From: Nitratireductor luteus | Lineage (GTDB): Bacteria > Pseudomonadota > Alphaproteobacteria > Rhizobiales > Rhizobiaceae | Assembly: GCF_026162365.1 (NCBI RefSeq) | Contig: NZ_JAOANW010000002.1 | Location: 62,001 to 126,000, forward strand | Reading direction: 5' to 3' | DNA length: 64,000 nt | Part shown: in pieces, positions 8,592-18,021 of the stretch | How positions within the stretch are numbered: the first letter of the stretch is position 1 | How the letters are laid out: every line of letters begins with the position of its first letter | Made by a program: the position numbers and the translations under genes | Notes under the pieces: model-generated | Told to the model about the DNA's origin: nothing | Databases searched by the model: none | The model's input: the letters and a program-made list of their open reading frames with translations, nothing else

Positions 8592-9695
8592 TTGAAAATT
8601 ACCGCCATCAGGGCCTTCCAGGTCGACTTGCCGCTGAAAGAAGGCCGTTATTCCTGGTCGAATGGCAACTTCGTCGAGGTGTTCGATGCGACGGTGGTTG
8701 CCGTCGAGACCGATTCGGGGCTGACGGGATATGCCGAGTGCTGCCCGCTCGGCTCGACCTATCTGCCTTCCTATGCGCGTGGTGTGCGTGCGGGGCTGGA
8801 GGAAGTGGCGCCAAGGCTGATCGGCCTCGACCCCACCAATCTGGGCCTCGTCAACCGGGCCATGGACGCAGCTCTCAACGGACACCCTTACGTAAAGGCA
8901 CCGCTCGACATCGCCTGCTGGGACCTGCTTGGAAAGGCGGCTGGCATGCCGCTGGTGCAGCTTTTGGGCGGTGTTGCGCAGCAGGAGGTAAAGCTCTACC
9001 GGGCGATCTCCCAGGAAGACCCGGAGACGATGGCGGCCAGGATCGGCGGCTACAAGGCCGAGGGATATACCAAGTTTCAGCTCAAGGTGGGCGGCGATGC
9101 GGATGAGGACATCGCCCGCATCCGCGCCTGCCGAGACATCCTCGACGACAGCGACATACTTGTGGCCGATGCCAATACGGGCTGGACGCGGCACGAGGCC
9201 GCTAGGGTGGTCGATGCGGTGGCGGACCTCGACGTCTATATCGAACAGCCCTGCCCTAGCTATGAGGAATGCCTGTCAATCCGTCGGCGGACGGCCAAGC
9301 CATTTGTGATGGACGAGAATATCACCGGGCTCGACGTGCTGGTGCGCGGGCTGGCCGACGACGCGATGGATGTGATCAATCTCAAGATTTCCAAGGTGGG
9401 CGGGCTTTCGAAGGCCCGGACGATGCGCGACCTGTGCGTGGCGCACGGCATACCCATGACGATAGAAGACACCTGGGGCGGCGACATCGTGACCGCGACC
9501 ATCGCCCATCTGGCCCAATCGACGCCGGAGGAATTCACGTTCTCGGCGACCGATTTCAACTCCTATGGAACGAAGACGATTGCGAGAAACGCGCCGAAGC
9601 GGGTGAACGGCGCGATGAAGGCGCCGACGGGGCCGGGGCTCGGGATAGAACCGGATTTCGAGGTTCTGGGCGCGGCGGTGCTTTCATTCGGGTGA
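8592..9695 (+). CDS. Enolase-superfamily dehydratase, probable cis-3-hydroxy-L-proline dehydratase
   Basis: A 367-residue member of the mandelate racemase/muconate lactonizing enzyme group. The capping domain begins at [17 protein letters not shown]. The barrel has the catalytic KFQLK (KxK-type) motif, metal ligands in [13 protein letters not shown] and FVMDENI, and a C-terminal IEDTWGGDI segment. A TTG start at 8592 is preferred: CGGGAG lies 9 bases upstream and homology-like sequence begins there, while upstream in-frame ATGs add a basic, non-conserved extension. The next gene, 15 bases away, is a proline racemase-superfamily protein; that pairing suggests hydroxyproline catabolism. Hydroxyproline-betaine epimerase or another sugar-acid dehydratase is possible, so substrate assignment is moderate. 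Confidence 0.7.
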   Translation: MKITAIRAFQVDLPLKEGRYSWSNGNFVEVFDATVVAVETDSGLTGYAECCPLGSTYLPSYARGVRAGLEEVAPRLIGLDPTNLGLVNRAMDAALNGHPYVKAPLDIACWDLLGKAAGMPLVQLLGGVAQQEVKLYRAISQEDPETMAARIGGYKAEGYTKFQLKVGGDADEDIARIRACRDILDDSDILVADANTGWTRHEAARVVDAVADLDVYIEQPCPSYEECLSIRRRTAKPFVMDENITGLDVLVRGLADDAMDVINLKISKVGGLSKARTMRDLCVAHGIPMTIEDTWGGDIVTATIAHLAQSTPEEFTFSATDFNSYGTKTIARNAPKRVNGAMKAPTGPGLGIEPDFEVLGAAVLSFG

Positions 9696-9710
9696 GATTG
9701 AGGCGGGCAG

Positions 9711-10742
9711 ATGCGTTCATCGAAGATCATTCACATCGTCTCCTGCCATGCCGAGGGTGAGGTGGGCGATGTGATCGTCGGTGGCGTAGCACCGCCGCCC
9801 GGCAACACGCTCTGGGAGCAGCGCGATTTCATCGCGCGTGACGGTGCGTTGCGGAACTTCGTGCTCAACGAGCCGCGTGGCGGGGTATTCCGCCACGTGA
9901 ACCTGCTGGTGCCACCGAAAGCTCCCAGGGCAGACATGGGTTTCATCATCATGGAACCCGAGGACACCCCGCCGATGTCCGGCTCCAACGCAATCTGCGT
10001 GGCGACCGTGCTGCTCGACAGCGGCATTTTGCCGATGCGCGAGCCGGAAACGCGGCTGACACTGGAGGCGCCCGGCGGGCTCGTGGAGATCACGGCTGCC
10101 TGCAGGAACGGCAAGGCAGAGCGCATCACCGTAACCAACGTTCCATCCTTCGCGGACCGGCTGGGCGCCTTGCTGGAAGTGGAAGGGCTGGGCACGCTGA
10201 CGGTGGACACCGCCTATGGCGGCGACAGCTTCGTGATTGTCGACGCACAGGCGCTGGGCTTCACGCTGGCGCCCGACGAGGCGCGGGACCTTGCCGAAAC
10301 GGGAGCGAGGATTACCCGCGCGGCCAATGAGCAACTGGGCTTTTCCCATCCCGAGAATCCAGGGTGGGATCACATCTCCTTCTGCCAGATGACCATGCCC
10401 GTCACGGAGGAGAACGGCCTTCTCATCGGACGCAACACAGTGGCGATCCAGCCTGCGAAACTCGACCGCTCGCCGACCGGGACCGGCTGCTCCGCCCGCA
10501 TGGCCGTGCTGCATGCACGCGGCAGGATGTCCGTCGGCCAGCGGTTTTCGGGTGTATCGGTGCTGGGGTCGCGGTTCGACTGCCGTATCGTGGCGGAAAC
10601 GAGCATCGCCGGGAAAAAGGCGATCGTTCCGGAAATTACCGGGCGCGCCTGGATCGCGGGCACTTCGCAACTCATGCTCGACCCGGACGATCCATGGCCG
10701 CAGGGCTATCGTGTTGCAGATACCTGGCCGGCACGGAAATAG
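9711..10742 (+). CDS. Proline racemase-superfamily protein (hydroxyproline dehydratase/epimerase type)
   Basis: A 343-residue protein with the two-lobed proline racemase/diaminopimelate epimerase fold. In proline racemase the catalytic pair is Cys in MCGH and Cys in DRSPCGTG. Here the first site reads [10 protein letters not shown] (Ser90, and Ser92 in place of His) and the second DRSPTGTGC (Thr256). Loss of the second thiol is typical of trans-3-hydroxy-L-proline dehydratases (Cys/Thr), but the Ser/Thr combination differs from the three pairs I know (Cys/Cys, Ser/Cys, Cys/Thr). A GAGGCGGGC sequence upstream of ATG 9711 serves as ribosome binding site. Probable co-transcription with the enolase-type dehydratase supports hydroxyproline metabolism; the exact reaction is uncertain. 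Confidence 0.72.
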   Translation: MRSSKIIHIVSCHAEGEVGDVIVGGVAPPPGNTLWEQRDFIARDGALRNFVLNEPRGGVFRHVNLLVPPKAPRADMGFIIMEPEDTPPMSGSNAICVATVLLDSGILPMREPETRLTLEAPGGLVEITAACRNGKAERITVTNVPSFADRLGALLEVEGLGTLTVDTAYGGDSFVIVDAQALGFTLAPDEARDLAETGARITRAANEQLGFSHPENPGWDHISFCQMTMPVTEENGLLIGRNTVAIQPAKLDRSPTGTGCSARMAVLHARGRMSVGQRFSGVSVLGSRFDCRIVAETSIAGKKAIVPEITGRAWIAGTSQLMLDPDDPWPQGYRVADTWPARK

Positions 10743-10891
10743 CCTCCTCCACCGGTTGCACGGGCGCCATCGAAAGATTCAAATTTTACGAAAACTTTAC
10801 CATGAAGCACGACTTACGGGCTTTCGGGGAACGTTATGCCGTTCCACCGATTTAACCGCCTGAATGAAACACAGGAGTGCGAAGAAAACCG

Positions 10892-11083
10892 ATGCTGCAG
10901 AAAGACGAAGCGACGGCTGACAGGCTCAGCCGGCAATTTCGTCACGCGGACAATACTCGGTTTCTCCGCCGCCTGCCGGGGTTCGAACTGGAACGGGAAC
11001 TGCCGGAAGAATTGCTTGAGCTTTTGAGTGAATTGCAAAAGGCGGAGAACGTGAGGGTGCACCGCGTAGAACGACACAAATAA
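10892..11083 (+). CDS. Small hypothetical protein, 63 residues
   Basis: Short ORF from ATG 10892 to TAA 11081-11083. The product is strongly charged with a Leu/Glu-rich helical stretch (LERELPEELLELLSELQKAE). I do not recognise a family. The ribosome binding site is not ideal: AGGAG at 10872-10876 is 15 bases away, with only a weak AAGAAA nearer; GTG 10877 is an alternative start but too close to AGGAG. A strong hairpin begins at its stop codon, which supports a transcribed gene ending here. Confidence 0.45.
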   Translation: MLQKDEATADRLSRQFRHADNTRFLRRLPGFELERELPEELLELLSELQKAENVRVHRVERHK

Positions 11084-11117
11084 AGCGCCGCGCGTTCTAT
11101 GGGACGCGCGGCGCTTT
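11082..11117. terminator. Bidirectional-type hairpin terminator
   Basis: A perfect 13-bp inverted repeat, AAAGCGCCGCGCG and its complement, with a 10-base loop. It overlaps the TAA of the small ORF and lies between that gene and the convergent rpsU. The arms begin with AAA and end with TTT, so it can work in both directions. No long T-run follows, so efficiency is uncertain. Confidence 0.75.
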
Positions 11118-11226
11118 ACATTCTCGCGCGTCCGCATATGCGGACACCAAATCTGGCTGCAGACCGCCATAGACGAGCCGGCCGGGGGCGCACCCGGCGC
11201 CCGGCCTCAACGAAACGGATAAAAGA

Positions 11227-11454
11227 TCAGGCCGCGCGCTTCTTTTTCGGCAAAAGGCCTTCGCGCTGCGCCTGCTTGCGCGCCAGCTTGCGAGAGCGGC
11301 GGATGGCCTCGGCATGCTGCCGGGCACGCTTTTCCGACGGCTTCTCATAGGAGCGCCGGGCCTTCATCTCACGAAAAACGCCCTCGCGCTGCATCTTCTT
11401 CTTCAGCACCTTGAGAGCCTGGTCGACATTGTTGTCGCGAACAACTACCTGCAA
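11227..11454 (-). CDS. rpsU: 30S ribosomal protein S21
   Basis: A 75-residue, very basic protein beginning [20 protein letters not shown], the S21 signature, with [16 protein letters not shown] in the middle and a lysine-rich tail. S21 joins the small ribosomal subunit and helps the 16S 3' end contact messenger Shine-Dalgarno sequences. It is monocistronic here. The 285 bases upstream hold only a short GGCGGCT/AGCCGCC hairpin near 11620 and no further gene. Confidence 0.95.
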   Translation of the reverse strand: MQVVVRDNNVDQALKVLKKKMQREGVFREMKARRSYEKPSEKRARQHAEAIRRSRKLARKQAQREGLLPKKKRAA

Positions 11455-11739
11455 TGTTCTTCCTTCTTTCTATTGGCGTTAGGGGCACGTTGCCGTAAGA
11501 GGCCGGCAGAACCCATTCGTCTGTTCGAGCACGATCCTTCGGAGGACACCGTTTCGGAGGTTCCGGAACCATGCAATTTATCGAGTCCAGCCCTGCGATC
11601 TGCGCGAAGGCGCTGACAGGCGGCTCTGAAAGCCGCCATCACGGGCGACTCGGGAAGGCGCGAACTATAGCAGCATTCACGCCATATGCACCCCCTTAAC
11701 GGGAAATATAGTGCGCCGCGCGTATTTTTGAAATGCCGG

Positions 11740-12273
11740 TCAGCCGGCCGCGAGCCGCCGCCAGGAGTAGGCACCGGAAGGACCGGGGCGCGCCGCAGGC
11801 TGGTAGTGGAGGCCGATGCCGCCCCGCTTGTTCGCCTCAAGCCGTGCAAGCGTAGGGCCGTTCTTCACTTCCAGCGTGCTGAAACCGACGCGAAGCATGT
11901 GCGCGACCTGATCGAACAGCACGTCACCGGTGGCGCGAAGCTCACCCTCATAGCCGTAGCGGGCGCGCAGGAGCTGCGCCTTCGAATAGGAGCGCCCGTC
12001 CGAATAGGCGGGGAACGCCAGAGCCACCAGGGGCAGTCCGTCCAGGTGAGGCGCCAGTATTTCCACATTTTCGCCAGGCTGCAATTCGACACCCAGGCGC
12101 GGCTTGAGCGCAGAGCGCGCTGTGTCGTCCAGTGCCGTGAAAACCTCCAGCGGCACGATGAAATTACCCTCCGATTCAAGCTCTTCCACGCTTTCGGCGC
12201 GGCGCCAACGATCGTCGAGGAACCCCTGCTCGCTCCACAGGCGGGGCTCGATCGTTTCGGTCGTGTCGTTCAT
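11740..12273 (-). CDS. DUF934 family protein of the sulfur-assimilation operon
   Basis: A 177-residue protein matching DUF934, a small family found next to cysH and cysI in proteobacteria; its biochemical role is not established. Visible conserved parts include the GVELQPGENVEILAPHL stretch, LPLVALAFPAYSDGRSYSKA and GDVLFDQVAHMLRVGF. ATG 12273 is preferred because GAGG, overlapping the cysH stop codon, sits about 10 bases upstream; ATG 12282 is an alternative. It is the last gene of the cys operon. Confidence 0.82.
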   Translation of the reverse strand: MNDTTETIEPRLWSEQGFLDDRWRRAESVEELESEGNFIVPLEVFTALDDTARSALKPRLGVELQPGENVEILAPHLDGLPLVALAFPAYSDGRSYSKAQLLRARYGYEGELRATGDVLFDQVAHMLRVGFSTLEVKNGPTLARLEANKRGGIGLHYQPAARPGPSGAYSWRRLAAG

Positions 12274-12284
12274 GTCGCCCATCC

Positions 12285-13037
12285 TCAAGCCGCCGAAGTC
12301 AGTGCGTTGTCGAGTCCCGGCAGGTGAATGCCGCATTCCGTCTTGGCCTGTCCGGCCCAGCGTCCGCTGCGTGCATCCTCGCCGGGCTTCACCGGCTCGG
12401 TGCAGGGGAAGCAGCCGATGGACAAATAGCCATAGGCGACCAGCGGGTTCTCACGTAGATCGTGAGCGCGCATATAGTCAGCCTGATCCCTGGTGGTCCA
12501 GCGGGCCAGCGGGTTGATCCGGATGCGCGGCCCCACCGCCTCGAACACCGGCATGTCGGCGCGCGTGCTGGCCTGATGGCGCTTGCGGCCGGTAAACCAT
12601 GCCGCATAGGGCTCGACGGCGCGGGCCATGGGCTCGACCTTGCGGATTTCGCAGCACAGATCGGTGTCCATCTTGTGCAGGAGGTCGTCGGGATCATGCG
12701 CGGCCAGCATGCCGGCGTCCGGATCGACGATGACGAGGTTTTCAAGGCCCAGGTCGGCGGCGAGCTGGTCGCGATATTCGAGCGTTTCACCGAAATGCTG
12801 CCCGGTATCCAGAAAGAGCACCGGCAGGGTATTGTCGGCCTTGGCGAGCATGTGGAGCAGCACCGCCGAATCGGCCCCGAAAGACGACACGGTGGCGATG
12901 CCGCCCTTGTCGCGGAAGCGCTTGATGGCGATCTCGACGATGGCTTCGGCCTCCAGATGGCCGAAACGGGCCTCGAGAGCCGCCGCCTCGTCTATTGCGG
13001 CCTGTTCCAGATCAGGCAGCTTTGGCTTCGCGGCCAT
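12285..13037 (-). CDS. cysH: Phosphoadenylyl/adenylyl-sulfate reductase
   Basis: A 250-residue reductase that reduces activated sulfate to sulfite in the cytoplasm. The PP-loop reads SSFGADSAVLLHM. The catalytic C-terminal Cys is in ECGIHLPG. The extra cysteine pairs LCCEIRKVEPM and GCFPCTEPV mark the iron-sulfur type that uses adenosine 5'-phosphosulfate (APS). ATG 13037 follows a perfect AAGGAGG and overlaps the end of cysI by 26 bases; in-frame sequence further upstream is only the cysI complement read in another frame. Its stop codon provides the ribosome binding region of the DUF934 gene. Confidence 0.93.
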   Translation of the reverse strand: MAAKPKLPDLEQAAIDEAAALEARFGHLEAEAIVEIAIKRFRDKGGIATVSSFGADSAVLLHMLAKADNTLPVLFLDTGQHFGETLEYRDQLAADLGLENLVIVDPDAGMLAAHDPDDLLHKMDTDLCCEIRKVEPMARAVEPYAAWFTGRKRHQASTRADMPVFEAVGPRIRINPLARWTTRDQADYMRAHDLRENPLVAYGYLSIGCFPCTEPVKPGEDARSGRWAGQAKTECGIHLPGLDNALTSAA

Positions 13038-14682
13038 AGAGCGCCTCCTTGAACGGTGCGGGACCGAGCCGGCGATAGGCGTCGAGGAAGGTTTCCTCCC
13101 GCCCCTGCCGGTGGTCGATATAGGTTTCGACGAGGGTTTCGACGGCGTCGACGATCTCGTCCGGACCGAAACCACGGCCGATGATCTCGCCGATCGAGGT
13201 ATTCTCGTCGCCGGAGCCGCCAAGCGTGATCTGGTAGAGCTCGGCCCCCTTCTTCTCGACGCCCAGAATGCCGATATGGCCGACATGGTGATGTCCGCAG
13301 GCATTGATGCAGCCGGAAATCTTGATCTTGAGATCGCCGATTTCCTCCTGCCGCTTCTGATCGCCGAAGCGGGTTGAGATCTGCTGGGCGACCGGGATCG
13401 AGCGGGCATTGGCGAGGGCGCAGAAATCGAGCCCCGGGCAGGCGATGATATCGGTGACGAGCCCGGCATTGGCGGTGGCCAGGCCGATCTCGACGAGACG
13501 GTCGAAGACCGCCTTCAGATCGGCGCGCGCCACGTGGGGCAGGACCAGGTTCTGCTCATGGGTGACGCGGATTTCGTCATTGCCGTAGCGTTCGGCAAGC
13601 TCGGCCACCGCATCCATCTGATCGGCAGAAGCATCGCCGGGGATTTCGCCGATGCCCTTCAGCGAGATGGTGAGGGCGGCGTAGTCGGCGTTCCTGTGAG
13701 TGTGAAGGTTGCGGCGCAGCCAGTCGGCAAAGCCCGCATCGCGCGCGGCCGCCTTGGCGAGCGCGGCATCGCCCTCGGGCCGCGCCGGCAGCGCCGGCGG
13801 CGCGAAATAGGCCTGGATCGCCGCGATGTCGGCATCCGACAGCTGGAGCTCGCCATTTCGCAGCGCCTCGAATTCCTTCTCGACCTGCGCCTTGAGCTCT
13901 TCGGTGCCGGTTTCGTGAACGAGGATTTTGATGCGCGCCTTGTACTTGTTGTCGCGGCGGCCATGAAGATTATACACGCGCAGGATGGCGGTCGTGTAGG
14001 ACAGGAGATCCTCTTCGGGCAGGAACTCGCGGATCTTCTTGCCGACCATGGGCGTGCGGCCAAGGCCGCCGCCGACATAGACGGAAAAGCCCAGCTCGCC
14101 CTTCTCGTTCTTCTTCAGGTGGAGGCCGATGTCGTGCACCTGCACCGCCGCCCGGTCGCGCTCGGCGCCCGTGACGGCGATCTTGAACTTGCGTGGCAGG
14201 TAGGAGAACTCGGGATGGACCGACGACCACTGGCGCAGGATCTCGGCATAGGGGCGCGGGTCGGCCACCTCGTCGGCGGCTGCGCCGGCGAAATGGTCAG
14301 CGGTGACATTGCGGATGCAGTTGCCAGAAGTCTGGATGGCGTGCATCTCGACCGACGCCAGATCCTCCAGTATCTGCGGAATATCCGACAGCGCCGGCCA
14401 GTTGAACTGGATGTTCTGGCGCGTGGTGAAATGACCGTAGCCCTTATCATAGGTGCGGGCGATGTGGGCGAGCATCCGCATCTGGCGCGGCGACAGCGTG
14501 CCGTAGGGAATGGCGATCCGAAGCATATAGGCGTGAAGCTGAAGATAGACGCCGTTCATCAGCCGCAGCGGCTTGAACTGATCCTCCGTCAACTCGCCCG
14601 ACAGCCGCCGCTCCACCTGGTCGCGGAACTGGGCGACGCGGGCCTTCACAAAGTCATGGTCGAATTCGTCGTAACGGTACAT
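13012..14682 (-). CDS. cysI: Sulfite (nitrite/sulfite) reductase, siroheme type
   Basis: A 556-residue siroheme and [4Fe-4S] reductase with two ferredoxin-like/siroheme repeats. The TSGNCIRNVT motif belongs to the substrate channel, and the cluster-binding cysteines are in CPGLDFC and GCINACGHHH. It reduces sulfite to sulfide in the cytoplasm. No flavoprotein subunit gene (cysJ) is present nearby, so a ferredoxin-type donor is likely (inference). It overlaps cysH by 26 bases and follows the DUF2849 gene with an 18-base gap. Nitrite reductase activity cannot be excluded by motif alone, but the operon is for sulfate assimilation. Confidence 0.92.
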   Translation of the reverse strand: MYRYDEFDHDFVKARVAQFRDQVERRLSGELTEDQFKPLRLMNGVYLQLHAYMLRIAIPYGTLSPRQMRMLAHIARTYDKGYGHFTTRQNIQFNWPALSDIPQILEDLASVEMHAIQTSGNCIRNVTADHFAGAAADEVADPRPYAEILRQWSSVHPEFSYLPRKFKIAVTGAERDRAAVQVHDIGLHLKKNEKGELGFSVYVGGGLGRTPMVGKKIREFLPEEDLLSYTTAILRVYNLHGRRDNKYKARIKILVHETGTEELKAQVEKEFEALRNGELQLSDADIAAIQAYFAPPALPARPEGDAALAKAAARDAGFADWLRRNLHTHRNADYAALTISLKGIGEIPGDASADQMDAVAELAERYGNDEIRVTHEQNLVLPHVARADLKAVFDRLVEIGLATANAGLVTDIIACPGLDFCALANARSIPVAQQISTRFGDQKRQEEIGDLKIKISGCINACGHHHVGHIGILGVEKKGAELYQITLGGSGDENTSIGEIIGRGFGPDEIVDAVETLVETYIDHRQGREETFLDAYRRLGPAPFKEALYGREAKAA

Positions 14683-14700
14683 GAAACTTCCCTGACGTGT

Positions 14701-15009
14701 TCAGCCGAAGGCCGCAGTCTGCTTGCGCGCCTGCTTGCCAAGATTGATGTGGGTGGTGGGGCCGAGCGCCCGTATGCGTTCGCGAAGGCGGATGGGGCGT
14801 ATCTCGCCATCGACGATCTCGACATCTATGAGATTGACGTCAACGACCTCGTTGTTGGCGAGCGCCAGCAGGCCGGCGGCCGAAAGCCGCGTTTCGGCAT
14901 CCTTGTCATGGGCGATTTCGGCGCCTTCGATCGTCTCGACCCAGCTTCCGTCCGCCGCAAGCCAGACCACTTCGCCGTCGATCAATCGATTTGCCGTCAA
15001 TAGCTTCAT
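14701..15009 (-). CDS. DUF2849 family protein
   Basis: A 102-residue protein starting MKLLTANRLIDGEVVWLAADG, typical of DUF2849, a family encoded between siroheme synthase and sulfite reductase genes in Hyphomicrobiales. The function is not known; linkage suggests a helper of sulfite reductase maturation or activity (inference). No membrane segments or signal peptide are visible. It lies 15 bases after cysG and 18 bases before cysI in the same operon. Confidence 0.85.
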   Translation of the reverse strand: MKLLTANRLIDGEVVWLAADGSWVETIEGAEIAHDKDAETRLSAAGLLALANNEVVDVNLIDVEIVDGEIRPIRLRERIRALGPTTHINLGKQARKQTAAFG

Positions 15010-15024
15010 GATCCCTGGTCCTCG

Positions 15025-16452
15025 TCAAACATGCACGGCCGCGCGCTTATGCGCGGCAAGTGGCTCGGAACGGTCGAAATTGGCGCCGGCGACCGCGTCG
15101 CCGATGATGGTGAGAACCGGACCCGTCATGTCGTCACGCTCGCTGAGCGCGGGCAGGTCGGCCAGGGTGCCGTGGGCAAGGCGGCGGTTGCCAAGGCTCG
15201 CATTCTCGACGACAGCGACGGCGGTATCCGGCGAAAGTCCAGCGTCCTGCAGCCTGCCGGCCACCTCGGCTGCCGTGCTGCGGCCCATATAGACCGCGAC
15301 GGTGGCGCCGGAAATGGCGAGCTTCGCCCAATCGGGCAGCGCGCGGCCCTTCAGATCATGGCCAGTGGTGAAGACCATCGAGGAAGCGACGCCGCGCAAG
15401 GTCAACGGCAGCTCGAAATCGGCGGCGGCGGCAAAGGCGGCGGTGATACCAGGCACGACCTCATAGGAAATGCCGGCATCGCGCAGCGCCGACATCTCCT
15501 CGCCGGCGCGGCCGAAGACCAGCGGATCGCCCGATTTCAGGCGCACGACGCGCTTGCCGGCGCGGCCCAGCTCGACCAGCAGTTCGTTGATCTCGGCTTG
15601 CGTCTTGGAGTGGCACCCCTTGCGCTTGCCGGCGTGGATGCGCTCGGCATCGCGGCGGCCCATGGCCACGACCGCCTCAGGCACCAGCGCATCGTGAACG
15701 ATGACATCGGCTTCCATCAGCAGGCGCTGGGCACGCAAGGTGAGAAGGTCTTCCGCGCCCGGCCCGGCGCCAACAAGCGCGATGTGGCCGGTCTCGACGC
15801 CGTTGTTGGAAAGCAGCCCTTCGGCCGCGTTCCGGGCGGAGGCCTCGTCGCAACGCGCGATGGCGCGGGAGGCTGCGCCGGTGAAGAAGGACTTCCAGAA
15901 CCGGCGGCGCGCCGCACCCTTGGGCACGGAAGTCTCGACACGGTCGCGATAGGCGGCGGCAAGCGCAGCGAGCCGGCCGAGCGACGGCGGCAGCATGCGA
16001 TCGATGGCGGCGCGGAGCATCTGCGCCAGGATGGGACCGGCGCCCTCGGTGCCGATGGCAACGGCCACGGGCGCGCGGTTGACCAGAGCGGGGGTGAAGA
16101 AGTCGCAAAGCTCCGGCCGGTCGACGGCATTGACGGGGATGGAGCGGGTGCGCGCGTCGGCGACCACGGCGCCGTCGGAAGCCTCGTCCCCGGTCGCGGC
16201 AAAGACAAGGGCCGCGCCATCCAGATGGCCGGCCTCGTAGGCCTCGCGAACGATCGCAACGCCGTTGGCGGACGCCCATTCCACGAGAGCTGTTTCCGGC
16301 GCTTCGGCGACGACCACGATCTCGGCGGACGACTGGGCCATGAGGCGGGCCTTGGCCAGCGCCTCCTCACCGCCGCCCACGATCGTCACGCGGCGTCCTT
16401 CGACGCGCATGAAGACGGGGAATGCGTTCAGCTTTGCCGTTTCACCTGACAT
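15025..16452 (-). CDS. cysG: Siroheme synthase (multifunctional CysG)
   Basis: A 475-residue fusion. The N-terminal part is precorrin-2 dehydrogenase/ferrochelatase (NAD-binding VTIVGGGEEALAKARL near residue 20). The C-terminal part is uroporphyrinogen-III methyltransferase (LVGAGPGAEDLLTLRA, then VVRLKSGDPLVFGRAGEE). Together they convert uroporphyrinogen III to siroheme, the cofactor of the sulfite reductase encoded two genes downstream. ATG 16452 has GGAG about 10 bases upstream; an in-frame extension upstream is basic and not conserved. It is the first gene of the cys operon. Confidence 0.94.
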   Translation of the reverse strand: MSGETAKLNAFPVFMRVEGRRVTIVGGGEEALAKARLMAQSSAEIVVVAEAPETALVEWASANGVAIVREAYEAGHLDGAALVFAATGDEASDGAVVADARTRSIPVNAVDRPELCDFFTPALVNRAPVAVAIGTEGAGPILAQMLRAAIDRMLPPSLGRLAALAAAYRDRVETSVPKGAARRRFWKSFFTGAASRAIARCDEASARNAAEGLLSNNGVETGHIALVGAGPGAEDLLTLRAQRLLMEADVIVHDALVPEAVVAMGRRDAERIHAGKRKGCHSKTQAEINELLVELGRAGKRVVRLKSGDPLVFGRAGEEMSALRDAGISYEVVPGITAAFAAAADFELPLTLRGVASSMVFTTGHDLKGRALPDWAKLAISGATVAVYMGRSTAAEVAGRLQDAGLSPDTAVAVVENASLGNRRLAHGTLADLPALSERDDMTGPVLTIIGDAVAGANFDRSEPLAAHKRAAVHV

Positions 16453-16677
16453 GATGCCGGGTCTCCTATCAGTAGCCCGGATTTTGCCTTCTGCACGCGA
16501 CAATCAGAAGAAACCCACTCGCGCCCGCCGTTCGGGGCAGCAACGAGTTTTGCGTTGCAGCGCCGGGAAGCGGAAAAATCATCCGCCGACGCAGCTCGCC
16601 AGAGCGCGGCGACTTTTGGAACACGTCTTCCCTCGGCGCGTTTCCCGGCATAAATTCAATGCAGAGTGGAGAGCGTG

Positions 16678-17133
16678 ATGGTGAATTTTCGGCTGCGGCA
16701 CAATATCTGGGTCCTGGTTGCCGACGGCGAGAAGGCGCTGTTCCTGCGCAACGAGGGCGGCGTCAATTATCCGAACCTGGAAGTGGTGCGCGAGATGCAC
16801 GACGATAACCCGCCCACGCGCGAACAGGGGACGGATAAGCCCGGTCGTCTGCACGACAGCAGTAACCACCACCGCAGCGCGGTTCAGGAAACGGATTGGC
16901 ATCGCGTCGAGAAAGAGCGTTTCGCCGAAGAGATCGCCGGGCAGTTATATAAGCTCGCCCATGCCGGAAAGTTCGACAGGCTCGTCCTCGTCGCGCCGCC
17001 CATGGTGCTGGGCGAACTGCGCAAATCGCTGCACAAGGAGGTCGAGGAGCGGATTGTCGGAGAGGTCGCCAAGACGCTGACCAATCACACCGTGTCGGAC
17101 ATTGAAAAGGTGCTGCTGGCGGAGACGGAGTAA
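16678..17133 (+). CDS. Host attachment family protein
   Basis: A 151-residue protein of the family annotated as required for attachment to host cells (first named from Agrobacterium). Visible parts are NFRLRHNIWVLVADGEKALF at the start, the FAEEIAGQLYKLAHAGKFDRLVLVAPP segment and a C-terminal charged helix. The fold resembles eRF1/baeRF-type domains, so the attachment role may be indirect. ATG 16678 is chosen because GGAG lies 6 bases upstream. It stands alone, divergent from cysG and convergent with the SDR gene. Confidence 0.85.
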   Translation: MVNFRLRHNIWVLVADGEKALFLRNEGGVNYPNLEVVREMHDDNPPTREQGTDKPGRLHDSSNHHRSAVQETDWHRVEKERFAEEIAGQLYKLAHAGKFDRLVLVAPPMVLGELRKSLHKEVEERIVGEVAKTLTNHTVSDIEKVLLAETE

Positions 17134-17203
17134 ATCTACAATCCGCCCGAATCCGCCATCGCGGTTTGCAAAGGCCGTGCTTCGCGCCCCGACGAATTTA
17201 CCG

Positions 17204-17953
17204 TTAGACGTGCTGGCCGCCGTTGATGTGGATTTCGGCGCCCGTCACGTAAGACGACTGGCCCGAACACAGGAAAAAGATTGTTTCGGCGACTTCCGAT
17301 GTCTGACCGAGACGGCGAAGCGGGATCTGCTCGACGAACTTGTCGGTGCCGGGCGACAGGATCGCGGTTTCGATCTCGCCCGGCGCTATGGCGTTGACAC
17401 GAATGCCGTGCGGGCCGAAATCGGCCGCCATCTCGCGGGTCAGGGCAGCGAGTGCCGCCTTGGACGTTGCATAGGCGGTGCCGGCGAAAGGGTGAACCCG
17501 GCTGCCGACGATGGAGGTGACGTTGACGATGGAGCCCTTAGCCGTGGTCAACTCCCTGAACAGGCCACGGGCCAGCATGATGGGCGCGAAGAAATTCACC
17601 TGGAAAACATCGCGCCAGACATGCATGGGCGTATCCATGGAGTTCATCCGCTTGCCACCGTCGAGCTTAGGTGAAATGGCGGCGTTGTTAACCAGCGCGT
17701 CGAGCCTGCCGCCATTGGCATCGAGCCGGTGGCGGATCTCGCCGATGGCAATGCCCACGCCTTCCTGGTCCGACAGGTCGAGCTGGATGTGATCCTCCGG
17801 GCCGGCGGGCCATGGGCAATCCGCAGAGAAGGGCTGGCGCGAACAGGTGATGACCCGCCATCCCTCGCGCGAGAAGCGCTTGACGGCGGCGTGGCCGATG
17901 CCCCGGCTGGCGCCGGTCAACACCAGTGTCTTGCGGTCGTCGATCTGGCTCAC
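17204..17953 (-). CDS. SDR family NAD(P)-dependent oxidoreductase
   Basis: A 249-residue classical short-chain dehydrogenase/reductase. The nucleotide-binding motif is TGASRGIG (residues 13-20), the NNAA motif follows strand 4, and the catalytic Ser-Tyr-Lys set appears as NVTSIVGS plus YATSK. The C-terminal GQSSYVTGAEIHINGG is typical of acyl-carrier-protein reductase-like SDRs. The substrate cannot be read from sequence. It has its own unit between the convergent attachment gene and the downstream-facing penicillin-binding protein gene. Confidence 0.88.
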   Translation of the reverse strand: MSQIDDRKTLVLTGASRGIGHAAVKRFSREGWRVITCSRQPFSADCPWPAGPEDHIQLDLSDQEGVGIAIGEIRHRLDANGGRLDALVNNAAISPKLDGGKRMNSMDTPMHVWRDVFQVNFFAPIMLARGLFRELTTAKGSIVNVTSIVGSRVHPFAGTAYATSKAALAALTREMAADFGPHGIRVNAIAPGEIETAILSPGTDKFVEQIPLRRLGQTSEVAETIFFLCSGQSSYVTGAEIHINGGQHV

Positions 17954-18021
17954 GGCGGTCTCCGATTGATGTCCGCCCTATGTAGAACCAATTCAACTCG
18001 ATTGCGAGAGCGCGAAGCGTC

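Noticed and set aside
16453..16677. SAM-type riboswitch or leader upstream of the cys operon
   Set aside because: I see no conserved riboswitch core or clear terminator-antiterminator pair in these 225 bases.
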